From Emergomyces orientalis (taxonomy: Eukaryota > Ascomycota > Eurotiomycetes > Onygenales > Ajellomycetaceae): a stretch of 64,000 bases of DNA. A model generated the notes under the pieces. It was not told the DNA's origin. It searched no databases and saw only the letters and a program-made list of their open reading frames with translations. The translations under genes were made by a program, and so were the position numbers. Positions 48,561 through 60,100 of this stretch are shown piece after piece (within the stretch, counting starts at the first letter, position 1; each line of letters starts with the position of its first letter). The DNA is taken from the NCBI GenBank assembly GCA_002110485.1, contig MOWL01000029.1, positions 176,819 to 240,818 of the forward strand, written 5' to 3'.

Positions 48561-49639
48561 TGTATAAGTGAAGTTTGCTGATTGAGAGATGAAAGATGAG
48601 AGGCTGCTAAGCAGTATATGGAAAATTATTCTCTGAAGAAGTAAATCTTTTGATGGTTAAACAGAATGCAACTTACATGAAGACACAAGCTAGATTTATA
48701 GATATAACCACGGTGAGATGGAAGGGTTCCAATCTCATTCCTGATCATATCCACCCCGCATTCCTGAAGCTGAGTGCTGTACGCACGTAAATTCAACAAC
48801 TCTGCTTTTGAACGCCGGGGCTGAGATGGAAAATTGCAAACAACCAATTGCAGAAGCTGGTACTTACCCATGCTTTGTCAACCAGCCATTTGAAGCATCG
48901 GGGATAATTTCGGATCTATCTCGGAGGTCCCACAATTGGGCGACCTAGACTTAGCGCTTAGCATACTTGAACAATCTGGTTGAAATTTGACGCCTCCCAT
49001 GTCAGCGCTACTTACAAGCGAAGTACGGCTGAAACTGATGCTGCTAGTTACTACTTACATGTCATGGCATCAGCGTCATAGAAGAAGTTCGGGAAGTGAA
49101 AGACTCTGTGAGAGTGCTGACAACTTTCAAATACAGTTCAATGATGTGACTTGGTATTGCAGAATTTAACTTAAACAGTTATGAAGTAGAAGGTTAGAGT
49201 TAGTCAATGAAATGTTGTTCTAACACAGTCAAGGTATGGCTTTTGACAATATATACATGATACATACTAATCGTGCCCTACGCACCCACACCTGATGTGG
49301 GTGCGCCACACCGTAACGATAAAAACAGCGTAACGATAAAAATATGAATGATTTGAACTTCAAAAATTAATATCTCACCACCACATCACTAATCTATGAT
49401 AATTAATTTATCTATATCATCTGTAGTAGCTGTATTATTCGCCAGATATTTATATATATTATTAATCTTTTGTTAAGTTGAATTTGTGGCCTTTTTCTTT
49501 GATTCTTTCATCATTCACTTGACACTCTTATAATGTTCTTTTTCAGTCTTATCATCTTTACATTGCATGATCTTTCTATTCACATCTCTGACAGTGAGTA
49601 TACCTTCTACTTGAACCTGCTGATATGTATTTTTGATGC
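48561..49639. other. AT-rich subtelomeric spacer
   Basis: No supported gene. It contains the hairpin and direct repeat described at 49281-49342. Confidence 0.4.
49281..49342. repeat. Hairpin followed by a 14-bp direct repeat
   Basis: A perfect 10-bp stem (CGCACCCACA / TGTGGGTGCG) with a 5-nt loop lies at 49281-49305. Two exact copies of CGTAACGATAAAAA follow at 49312-49325 and 49329-49342. It could be the end of a mobile element or a protein-binding site; no function can be assigned. Confidence 0.6.
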
Positions 49640-49893
49640 TACAGTGTTTGACTGTAAGATAGTGAAGTGGAATAAGGGGTTGTGCGCTTTTGGCGGCACG
49701 TGGGCAGGAGCAGCGGGATCGTAAGGAGGTTGGTAAGTTCGCTGTGTATATAATATTCTATTCAACAAGCTATCCAAATAGCAATACAAAAGAACATGTA
49801 GGAGATTCAAGTATAGAAGAAGAACAAGCAATCAATCACATATCAAATCACACAATCAAAAGAAGCAATCTCACTGCTCTGCAATAGAAAATC
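49640..49893 (+). repeat. LTR-like repeat, left copy (inverted relative to 56866-57108)
   Basis: About 210-230 bp is closely similar to the reverse complement of 56866-57108. The shared sequence includes GGCGGCACGTGGGCAGGAGC and CAATACAAAAGAACATGTAG, with a few substitutions. Composition and end words resemble a Copia/Gypsy-type LTR end, but no polymerase is attached. Confidence 0.75.
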
Positions 49894-50135
49894 AAAATCA
49901 CTGCTCCGTGTATATTCAATCTTCGCCCAACATGATATGATGATGGAACGGGCAGCGGCGAGCCGAATTTATCGGCGAAGCTCCGGCGAAAAATAATTCC
50001 GCGCCGAGGTTCCCCACCACAGTAGTCAGGCAGTTGTTTATCTAGCTTATCAAGTATAGGTGGTGAATTGAATGGGACAATGCCACAATCCGCAAAGCTG
50101 GCTTGAATAGTAGAATATTTAAAAATCTTTTTACA

Positions 50136-50149
50136 AAATATCAACTAGA
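50136..50149. repeat. Target-site duplication, left copy (14 bp)
   Basis: AAATATCAACTAGA is repeated exactly at 55314-55327, on either side of the LINE. Confidence 0.9.
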
Positions 50150-50274
50150 GGAAAGACCAAATCTTGGGAAACCTCATCAAAAATTATTTTATTCTTTTAC
50201 ATCTAAATCGCGATCGCTTTCGTACCGCAGAGGGTCTTGAAGGGCATCAGCTCACTCACACACTCTCAAACACC

Positions 50275-51627
50275 ATGGTTGAGGCTGTGAGCGTGAGTGG
50301 TGGTGCAGGGAATGTGGGTGCGCGCGCGGCGCGACGCGTACCTGGAGCCGCGCAGGCAGGAGATGCAGCAACAAATGGTATGGCAGCAACACTGCGCATG
50401 ATCACTGAGGCTCTTAGAGAGGGGGAGAAAGACAAGGAGATTAATAAGAAAGAATTACTGTATATTCAGAGAGCTCTGAAGGCAGTGAATGAGCTCAAGA
50501 AGAATCTGCTTGACAACATGTTAAAGAAGCTAGAGAACGCTACAAGCGCATCACAGCAGAATGAAAGATGCAACATGTTGGACAGTGAGACCTCATGGGC
50601 GCGCATAGCAGCCAATGGAGGGCCGCCAGCAAAGATAGTAACCAGGCATGCATTGAGAGAGGTGGTGATATCTCAACACAACTGTGATGCACTGGCAGTG
50701 GAGGAGCGCACCCCAGAGGCCATTGTTAAGAAGGTGAACAAAGCTATCAAAGACATCACTGCTGGCACAGTGGTGACAGCAAGATACATGCCCAGCGGAG
50801 ACCTGATTCTTGTCACGGATACACCCAGTACAAAGACTGAATTGATGAAAAGCAGTGAATGAATGAAAAAATGAGAAGACAAGGCACATATAAGAAAAAA
50901 AATGTATGCAGTACTGATCAAGAGTGCTTCACTCAAGGCCATTAGCTGGGACAAACCAGAGAAAGCAGTGAATGATGTGTACAAGCAGAATCTATCACTG
51001 AGATGCAAGATGCTCATTCACAAGATGACAAAGTGTCTAGCTAAGCAATAGAAACTGCATGAAAGCATCATCATACATGTAGCAACATCATGACAGGCAA
51101 ATACTCTAGTGAAAAGTGATATTATCTTGGAGAATGAGTTCTGCATGATTGAAATCTTTCATAGAGAGGCTCAAGTCACCCAGTGCTACAGCTGTCAGTG
51201 ATACGGGCACATAGCTAGATTTTGCTGAAAAGGGGATGTCTGTGGACACTGTGCAGTGAAGAGACACACAGACAAGAGCTGCACAGCACTGTTAGAGAGA
51301 AAAAAGGCAGTCTGCTGCAACTGTGGAGGGACACACCCAGCATGAGCAGCAAACTGCCCGGAACGGCGCGCAGCGGTGGAACTAGCTAAAGAGGTGCTCA
51401 GGAACTGGCCACAACACTTTGTGATACAGGCCTCTGATGAGAAAGGCTGGATCACACTCAGAAAACATGACAGAATCACAGACAAGAAAACACAGAGTAG
51501 TCAGTGAAGAGTGAAAAGACTCACTGATATGTTCAGAGCAGATATACAATAGAAAGACTTTTTAAATGAGTATATACACTTCACACAGTTGATTGACATG
51601 CAGGATCAGAATACAGGTGAACAATGA
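50275..51627 (+). pseudogene. LINE ORF1 (Gag-like, zinc-knuckle protein), many in-frame TGA
   Basis: The ATG at 50275 (MVEAVSVSGGAG) starts a helical, Ala-rich N-terminus with a coiled coil (about residues 55-90). The frame continues past TGA at 50860, 50872, 51091, 51199, 51226, 51343 and 51505, and past TAG at 51049 and 51550. Beyond the first TGA it still encodes three CCHC-type zinc knuckles: CYSCQ-x-YGHIARFC, CGHCAVKRHTDKSC and CCNCGGTHPA-x-AANC. The TGA at 51343 is at a position usually occupied by Trp (HPAWA). The last codon TGA (51625-51627) overlaps the ORF2 ATG at 51624, a stop-restart arrangement seen in LINEs. Under the standard code this ORF is heavily broken. Confidence 0.8.
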
Positions 51628-54600
51628 GTGAACAACTTTAAATACTGCAATACAATGTGCACAACTCAAGTAAAGTGATGAATGTGTTGCTGGTCAAGCT
51701 CAAAACAGCATTAAACTACAATATTATTGCGCTACAAGAGCCATGGAGGCATGAGAGAGCTGGCAGTGACACAACATATTCAATTAACTGTGATTTTTGA
51801 CAGACAGGCATGCAAAATAAGGAGGCTAGAGTGGGGTTTCTCATCAACAAAAGACTGGCAGCAGAGACATGGGAGGTTAGAGCAGTAACAAGATACATGA
51901 TACTGTTAACTATCATCACAGCAAAGGGCCCAGTGCTAATACTCAATGTCTATGCCACCCTGCCAGGCAGTTACACAATGGTGCCCGAGGACTCCCCCAT
52001 TCTGCAACTACAGATGGTGATGGAAGAGGCAGAGGCATTGCTACAGATGCAGAACCAGGAGACAAGTACACAAGCATGTAATCATGAGACACCTGTGCAA
52101 CAAGCAGAGATGATGATGCTAGGAGACTTCAATGTACATCACTCAAGCTGAGAAGGGGAGCGTGTGAGGCATGATTTTGAACTGGCATGAGAGCTTATAG
52201 CACAGATAAATGCTTTCAACTTACAACTGATAACATCACAGAGTGCGATCACATGACAGAACCATGATAGTACTGAAACAACTCTGAACCTGATCTTTGT
52301 GTCAGAAAACCTGAATGAAGAGATGTTAGAATGCTGAGTGACACATGAGATAGACATAGCATCAGATCATCTATCAGTGATTATCAGACTTGCTATCAAT
52401 GTGCCTGTCAGATTGAGAGAGAGGTGTAACTGACAAAGAGTGAACTCACAGCTGCTACAGCAGAATTGTCTGAATCTTAGATGCTGCAGAATCTTCATCT
52501 CAACAGCAGAGATTGATGAATATGTGAACTATCTCAGCAAGTTCATCAGCACACTGGCAGATAAACACACTAAACGCGCTCATGTCTGTGAGAAAAGTCA
52601 CTCATGGTGATCAAAAGAGATAGCAGAAGCTGTCAGTGAATACAAGCAAGTGATGAGAAGCACTCACAGCACTGAAAATGAGAGAAAAAGAGTACAGAAC
52701 AAGTGTAATAGAGAAATAAAGCTTGCAAAGACTGCAAACTTTCATGATTTAATGAACAGTGCAGGCACTGATTCTAAGCTGCTCTGAAAGCTAGTTAAGT
52801 GAGGATGCACACGCACTCATGAGTTCAAGCAACCTGCAAGATTATCACCACTTAAGAAAGCATCTAGCACTTTAGATATGCCTGAGTCTTTGACATCTGT
52901 GTTTCAGGACAAGGCTGAACTGCTGCATGAGAGATTCTTTCCTGAGCCACTATCAGTCAGTGAAATGAATATGCAGAGAGATATTCAATCACAGAGTGTG
53001 AGTGACACACTAGAAATCACAGAGAAGATCATGACAACAATTATAGTCAGATTGCCAAATGACAAGGCATCAGATGCTAATGGCATTCCCAACTAATTTC
53101 TTAAAATGCTAGGGCCGAACTTCATCACAGCAATGACTGAGCTCATTCAAGCCTGCTGGCAATGAGAGCACTATCCACAGGCATTCAAGACAGCGCGCAC
53201 AGTGGTGCTTAAAAAGCCAGGCAAGAAAGACTACAGTGAAGCTGGAGCTTGAAGACCTATAGCACTGCTAGACACTGTAGGAAAAATTATTGAGACTGTA
53301 ACAGCAAGAGAAATAAGACATCTTGTGGAGAGTCATGAAATATTGCCAGCTCAACAGATGAGGCACGCAGTGGGCGCTCCACTGAGACAGCACTTGCACT
53401 ACTGCTAGCACAAATTCACACAGTATGGGAGAAGCAGAGAGCAGTGTCATCAGTGTTATCACTGAATATCTCTGGAGCATATGACAGAATGCTCAGAAGA
53501 CGCTTGATTCACATTCTTAAAATGAAAGAACTACCCAGACATCTGACTGAATGGATTGATTCATTCATGCAAGATCGCAGGGCCACACTAGTATTTAATG
53601 AGCAGGAGACAGAGGCCTTCAGTGTGAACACAGGTATTTCACAGAGATCATCACTATCACTCATTCTATTTCTTTTTTATAATGAGGAGCTGCTGCGCAT
53701 CTGCTCATCACACAACAAGTCAGTCAGCTGCATAGAATTTGTGGATGATATCAATATTCTGGCTTACGGCGACTCCACTGAGGCAAACTGCACACAACTA
53801 GCACAAGTGCATGCTGAATGTGCACATTGAGCGGACAGACATGGAGCAATCTTTGCATCATAAAAGTATGAACTTATGCACTTCACTCAAGCACGCACAA
53901 GATTTAATCTGGAACAGCCACTACAACTATCACAGCGAGAAATACCACCACAGAAGGAAATGCGGGTGCTAGGAGTATGGCTTGATTCCAAGCTGAGATG
54001 GCAAGGTCATATAAACAGAGTTATAGACAGATCAAAATTGCAAATAGAAGCTCTCACACAGATCACTCAGTCAACATGAGGCCTCCCTCTTCAGCAAGCC
54101 CGTAGAGTCTACAATGCTGTGATCAGGCCAGCTATCACATATGGCGCGCTGGCATGGCATCAACCGCAGGCAACTCAACAAGAGCCTCGACAACAGCGCC
54201 AGCTGTTAAAAGGTCTGGAGAAGATTCAAAATGAATGTCTGCACATCATAGCAGGAGCCTATAGAGCAACATCAATCACCTTGCTGAAAGCTGAAACATT
54301 TACACTGCCAATAAGTGTGTACCTTGATGGAATGATGGCTAAAGCAACTGAGCGGCTTAGAGAAACAGGAGTCATGAAACAGATACAGCAAGCATGTGCA
54401 CAGATCAGAATCAGACTTCAGTGTAAAGAAAGCAGACATGTGATATCACTGAAAACTGTACTGTATTCAGTAAAAATGCAGCAGAAATGGAGTGTGCAGT
54501 GAGTGAGAGAAGCAAAACAGTACAGAGAGAGAGAGAGTCAGTTAAATCATTTAACTGATTGATTCTTCAAAAGATGAGTATGGAAGAAATCAGTAATTAG

Positions 54601-55066
54601 ATGGCATAACATTTGAAGAGCATGCACTACACCATGAGAAGAACTGTTTGACAGACCCCCAGACATCAAGCAGCTAAAGTGGCATGAGGGCCTGAGCAAG
54701 GCTCAAAGCTCACTAATAGTTCAACTACGCACAGGCAAGACAGGCCTGGCAGCATTTTTACATAGAAGAAAAGTGCCAGATTTTCCCACACCAGAGTGCC
54801 CATGTGGATATGAGCATGAAACTGTGCTTCATGTGATGGTTCACTGCACATGGTTCAGCGCAGAGCGAGCGGAGTTGGAACATGAAGGAAGAGTGGATAA
54901 GAGATGGCTGTTGAACACAGCAGAGAGACTGCACAGATTGACCACATAGTGATTGAAACAGAGTATTCTTGGACAGTTCACTCTGGCCAAAGCTCTGAGT
55001 GAGAGGCAGGGCAGGCGAAGACATGAAGAGTGACAGACACTTTCAGTGAGAGATTTTCTATGTTGA
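51624..55066 (+). pseudogene. LINE ORF2 (endonuclease-reverse transcriptase), many in-frame TGA and one frameshift
   Basis: APE-type endonuclease motifs are ILQYNV, ALQEPW, LGDFNVHH and SDHLSV. RT motifs are LPNDKASDANGIPN, RPIALLDTVGKIIE, LNISGAYDR, the GISQRSS...LFLFYNEEL stretch and the catalytic FVDD at about 53740. A C-terminal CPCGYEHETVLHVMVHC knuckle follows. In-frame TGA occurs about 20 times (for example 52149, 52254, 52608, 52785, 52800, 53250, 54077), often where homologues have Trp. TAA/TAG occur four times (51639, 53094, 53861, 54947). A one-base frameshift sits near 53365. TGG is also used for Trp about 15 times. It is non-autonomous as written, but unusually well preserved if TGA is sense. 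Confidence 0.85.
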
Positions 55067-55313
55067 ATATTCATTACTGAGAGTAGTTGTGAGTGATCTT
55101 GTCTTTCTTTTTGATGTGAGACATCTCTTTCTCTAAGAGCAGCTGTGGCTACTCTGCAGTATTTTGAAGATGTTAAAGAGTGAAATAGATCTGAAGATCA
55201 GAGAGTTTTTAGTTCAGTGACAGATCATGTCTGTCACAGAGTTTTTCTTACTTTGTATATTAAGCAGAGCCCCACATATCCTTGTGATTAAGTGGTGTAG
55301 AAATAATAATAAT

Positions 55314-55327
55314 AAATATCAACTAGA
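55314..55327. repeat. Target-site duplication, right copy (14 bp)
   Basis: Exact match to 50136-50149; defines the 3' boundary of the LINE. Confidence 0.9.
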
Positions 55328-55342
55328 TTCTGTAGAAATTGG

Positions 55343-55425
55343 TGTGATAAGAAATCTCAGTGTGGTATTACTTTTTGCCAAGACTGTCTCATATATTTGT
55401 TTAGCATGACTGCCTCATATTCCCA
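55343..55425 (-). repeat. LTR-like fragment, direct repeat of 56745-56828
   Basis: About 83 bp, roughly 85% identical by eye to 56745-56828, same orientation. The left copy is richer in T/A where the right copy keeps CpG (for example TTTTTGCCAAGACTGTC versus TTTTCGCCGAGACCGCC), suggesting transition decay of CpG in the left copy. Confidence 0.75.
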
Positions 55426-55976
55426 TCCTGAACACATCACTCAGATTAGATTTAGAGTTACTAAAGCTATTCCACGACGACTAACAGCGTGAGTCGCTGA
55501 TTCCCTTACCAAAAACCCATCCGCGCTACGCCCGATCCGGGTTGGCACCCGCTGAAAGTCACTGCTGAAAGTCACCCTGCTCAGAACATCACTGTGAAGT
55601 CTGTGTTTTTCAGTGATCTTGATCAAGAAGATGTCATGCTGTTCTCAGTTGCTCAGATCATCTTCACATTCAATCATGACAATGCTTGATTGATGGTGTG
55701 GTCGCCAGAATTCATGGAAGGACCTGCATGCTATTCTGTACATGGAGTCAATTTTTAGGGTTACAAGAGTGACGGGCCGGCCGAGGTTCTAGAGTTCACC
55801 TTAGAATTCAAACCATCAATCACTTTTTTTCTTTCTTCTAGCATCTAAGCATCTAAGCATTAAACAAATGAATGAATAAATGTATCAATAAACTACAAAA
55901 TATTATCTTCAGACTGTGAGTGTAGATATCTTTCTGCAATCACTTCATTCACTTTTCTCAGTGCCAGATGTGCCAG

Positions 55977-56157
55977 ACTGATTAGCCTCTTCATGAGAAG
56001 GAGAAATCAAACTCTATATCAAATTAACAGACTGAACTGATTAGTCTACTTTTTGGGAGAAGAGAAAATCAAACTCTATATTAGATTAACAGATCAGACT
56101 AATTAGTCTGTTCATGAGAAGGAGAAATTGAACTCTATACTGAACTGATGAGCTGAC
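55977..56157. repeat. Three imperfect tandem repeats of about 60 bp
   Basis: Each unit reads approximately ACTGATTAGTCT...GAGAAGGAGAAATCAAACTCTATA...TTAACAGA, with substitutions and small indels between units. It is a subtelomeric-type satellite fragment. Confidence 0.75.
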
Positions 56158-56744
56158 TACATCATTACACTATGACACTAGCACATCACTGCTTTTTTTC
56201 TAACTCGAATATATCTATATATATATATACTTATCACCGTGGCCACAGGTGTAGATACCTTAGATACCTTCCTGCAGCCACTGCATCCACTTTTTGACAG
56301 CTGCTAAAAAAGAAAAACACCCATTCACTGCCATACTTGATGTTTTGGCGGCCGCTAAAATGGAAGGGGTTGGAGGGCCAGCAGCCGGGCCCCCTGCTTA
56401 GTCAGCCAACACGTCGAGTGTTAGTAATCAAATCAATATGGGTTTAGCTCTGATTTCAGAGGGTGAATCAAGAACTTTGACAGCAGTCAAAAAACTTATT
56501 CAATTCTGTTCAGATTGACTGCTGTCAAAAACTTCATTAATCATCAATTATTTCTTGCTCTTCAATGAAGAAAGTAGCAGAGAAGTATAGAGTTGTCTCA
56601 AATATACTAACTTAAAGTCTCTGAACTAAATTAGAAAGAGTTTGACACTTCAGTGATGATCATGTAAAATAATCTCAGTCTTTGAATATTAAGCAAGTTC
56701 TTTTCAACATTATCTTAACACTCTACTATTTCTTGATAATTGCA

Positions 56745-56828
56745 ATGTGATGGGGAATCTCAGCGTGGTATTACTTTTCGCCGAGACCGCCTTATATATT
56801 TGTTTGGCATGGCTGCCTCATATTCCCA
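56745..56828 (-). repeat. LTR-like fragment, less decayed copy
   Basis: Direct repeat partner of 55343-55425; retains CpG sites. Adjacent to the right LTR-like copy in the same orientation. Confidence 0.7.
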
Positions 56829-56865
56829 TTATCCTTTGACACACGTGTGGATTCGGCGAAGATTG

Positions 56866-57108
56866 ATTGTACGCAGAGCAGTGAGATTGCTCCTTTTTGA
56901 TTGTGTGATTTGATATGTGATTGATTGCTTGTTCTTCTTCTATATTTGAATCTCCTACATGTTCTTTTGTATTGCTATTTGGATAGCTCATTGAATAGAA
57001 TATTGTATACACGGCGAACTTACCAACCTCCTTACGATCCCGCTGCTCCTGCCCACGTGCCGCCAAAAGCGCACAACCCCTTATTCCACTTCAGCAACAC
57101 TGTATTCT
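56866..57108 (-). repeat. LTR-like repeat, right copy, immediately upstream of the RecQ gene
   Basis: Reverse complement of 49640-49893 with few differences. It ends about 45 bp before the RecQ ATG, so it probably supplies the RecQ promoter/leader region (inference). Confidence 0.75.
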
Positions 57109-57153
57109 CTTTAGTTAGTTAGTTAATTAGTTCAATCATTCAATTAATCAATC

Positions 57154-60100
57154 ATGTCTCAGTTGAAATCTGTTGTTGATTCAATTCCATCTTATCTTTG
57201 TATTCTGCTGCAGTACTGTGTGGTTGTCTGCACCACGCATGACTGCTGCTACACCTGCCAGAACCTGGGACGGCATCTGCTGAAGAGACATCACATCAGA
57301 AGTCACAAGTGAAGACAGATTGAATCATTCAATTCACTGAAGCTGGTGGCAGCCTCGCGTGTCGGTCTGGTGCAGCCAGAGGATGGAGTTGCTGAGATTG
57401 TAGAGCTGCTGACCATCAGAGACTTCCTCTGCCACCACACCGGCTGCAGCTATTGGTCGGTCAACACCGATCAGATCCGCCAACACTACAATAGAGAGCA
57501 TCAGTGGAAGGTGTCTGATCAAGATGCAATGCTCTGGCATGAAGCATATCTTCAGACACTGTTCAACCAGAAGCAGAGTGTCAAGTACTTTGTCATAGTT
57601 CTGACAGATCAGGTCCAGCCGTCCCGTGCCCCACACTCAGAAAATATATATATATATCTACATGTCAACGTCTCTGACAATGCACCACCACCACCCTCAT
57701 CATCATCATGCAGCAACTTGAACACATCATTCAACAATTCATTATCACTCAACAATGAAATTTCTTTCACTCTTGATCAACATCTGCTGCTGCTAGTGAG
57801 CGCGTCAGATCAGATTCTCAATCGGTTCCAGCTGTCCCAGGCTTGACCCAGGCATCAACAGATTGATCAGAGCCAGCATGTCTCCGATCTGACCCCGTGG
57901 ATGAAGCGGACGTGTATCTACATTCACCTGCAGGGACTCACCCTGAGTGAGCTGGGGCCAAGCTGGCAACTACCCAGGTTGAAGTGGGAACCCATCCTGC
58001 ACCTGATCTGTCAGAGTGTCAGTCGGGTGTTGGAGGAGGCCATGACCACGCTGGTCCAGGATCAGAACCTGGAGTCCCGCCAGCTCAGCCGCCGCAACGC
58101 CCGCCTACTTAACACCTTCACCCGCGGGGAGGCCTCGCAGCACCCCATCAGCGAGCTGCAGAACCGCCAGTCCCGGCAGAAGTACATTGATACGTGGAAG
58201 CAGCTGCTCTGCTACTGGGAACGGGTGGTCGAGCAGGGCCATCTGCGGGAGACGCTCTTCCAGCCCAGCACGCCGCAGCTGGAGGCGTGGGTGGAGGCCA
58301 CCGAGGCCGCGGAGCAGCTGGCTGCCCTGGAGAATGAGGAGGAGGAGGAGAAGGAGGAGGACCCATCAGAGCTGATGCTCACCCTCCGTGGGCAGCTGGA
58401 CCGGGCCGTTCTGCAGTTCAGCCTGGCCATCATCCAGCACCACGTCCCCCAGCGCAAGTTCGACTCGGTGCTGGTCTCGTACGCGGCCGCGCGGTTCTGG
58501 AGCCCGAGCCAGGGACGGTGGTTGATGCTCGGGAACTACACCTCCATCCTGTCGCAGCTGATCTACGACTGCCAGATGGTGGTGCTGGCACGGGTGCTGG
58601 CAGACGCCGCCGAGGACGCGGACGCGGATGTCGGCATGGCGATTGTCAAGATCCGGGATCAGTGGCTGCTCAATGACACAGACGGCCCGGTGACAGAGCT
58701 GCTGGAGAACCGGCTGCTGGGGTTCCGCATTGGCCGCAGCGAGGTGCCTCCCGCCCAACTACAGTGGCACGTAGACGGGGAGACACTGGTCTGGGCCAAG
58801 ATCACCTTCCACCTCTCTGACCTTCACAGCATTGTCTTCCAGGCACTGGCCCAGGCGCGGTGAATCCTTGTCAAGGAACTCTGCCTGAGCAGCCACTCCA
58901 CACCCGCCGATGAGATCCCCACGCTGGACCTGAACCTGCTGGTTGACAACTGGGACGCCACCGCGGCCGGCCAGTCCTTTCTGACCGACTCCCGCAACAG
59001 CTCCCAGCTGGACCCGGTGCGGCCGTGGCTGATAGGCCGTGTGTGTCAGATGTCTGTCCTCCTCCACACCTTCTTCCGCAGGAATGCGGCAGTGGACGAG
59101 TGGGTGGTCTCAGCCGACGCCGCGCAGCAGTACGAGGACAGCGTGCAGCGATTCCTGCGCGCCATCCTGGTCCCGATCTTCCTGGGATCCGGCCAGCAGG
59201 GGCGACGGACGGAGTTCATCGCCCTGCGGTGGAGGAACTCGGTGCTGGCCACGCGGGACCCGTTCCTGCATGATGGCCAGATGCTCTTCATCCTCAGCTA
59301 CCACAAGAACCGGCACCGCAGCAACGCCTCCCGCTGGCCTGTCCGGTTCCTGCTGCCTGAGGTGGCTCAGCTGGTGGTGCAGTATCTCGCTGTCGTCCAG
59401 CCCTTCCGCGAGTTCCTCCAGCTGGAGGCGCAGGGCCCGGTGGCGGTGTCGGAGTACCTGTTCTCGGCGGGCAAGGCCCCTTGGCACGAGGACGCCATGA
59501 CGCGGGTGGTTGTCAACACGGGGAAGCAGACGCTGGGCAAGCACATCCACATCCAGGCCTGGCGGCAGATCACGGTGGGGGTGGCACGGCGCAAGCTCGC
59601 CACGGCTGAGGCCAAGATGCTCATCGAGGAGGAGAAGGAGGAGGAGAAGGGCGGGGAGGACGCGATCGCCGGCAGTCTCACTGAGGCAGTGCACTGGCAG
59701 GCCAGCCACACCCCCCACACGGGCAACCGCGTGTACGGGGGCACGGTGAACTTCCGTGCAGGGCTCACCGACGCCGGGCTGCAGGAGTACCGACAGGTCA
59801 GCCAGCTCTGGCATCAGCTGGTGCGCGACCCGCTCAACTTCCAGACAGCAGCAGCAGCAGCTCCCTTCTCCTCCTCCTCCCCCCTCACCACCCCGCGCCG
59901 CAGAGACCCGCAGACCCGAACCCTGACGCCATGGGAATGGGACCCGGAACCTCCCAGGAGCGGTGGGAGATTCCTCCCAGCCACTCCAACAAGCAAGCGG
60001 CCACGGAGCGAGGAGGAGCAGGAGGGGACCCCCATCGCACGGCGGGTGGCCAGACGCAGGGCGCCAGCGCGGACACGGCGGCGATGGCGCATGGACCAGG

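Larger units (their letters stand above)
50150..55313 (+). mobile_element. Full-length Tad-like non-LTR retrotransposon (LINE)
   Basis: The 5.16-kb element is bounded by a perfect 14-bp target-site duplication and ends in an (AAT)n-type 3' tail (about 55300-55313). It has an ORF1 with zinc knuckles and an ORF2 with endonuclease, reverse transcriptase and a C-terminal CCHC-like motif, the layout of the fungal Tad clade. No RNase H domain is seen. The element lies inside LTR-like debris, so the insertions are nested. In-frame TGA codons are frequent, TAA/TAG are few, and one frameshift is present near 53365. Confidence 0.9.
55426..56865. other. Repeat-rich spacer between LINE and RecQ gene
   Basis: No coding signature. 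It contains the 60-bp tandem repeat at 55977-56157 and a short duplicated word GCTGAAAGTCAC at about 55549-55575. Two diverged copies of a GTAGATA...CTGCA...CACTT segment (about 55921 and 56251) and an (AT)n run at about 56210-56230 are also present. Confidence 0.5.
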
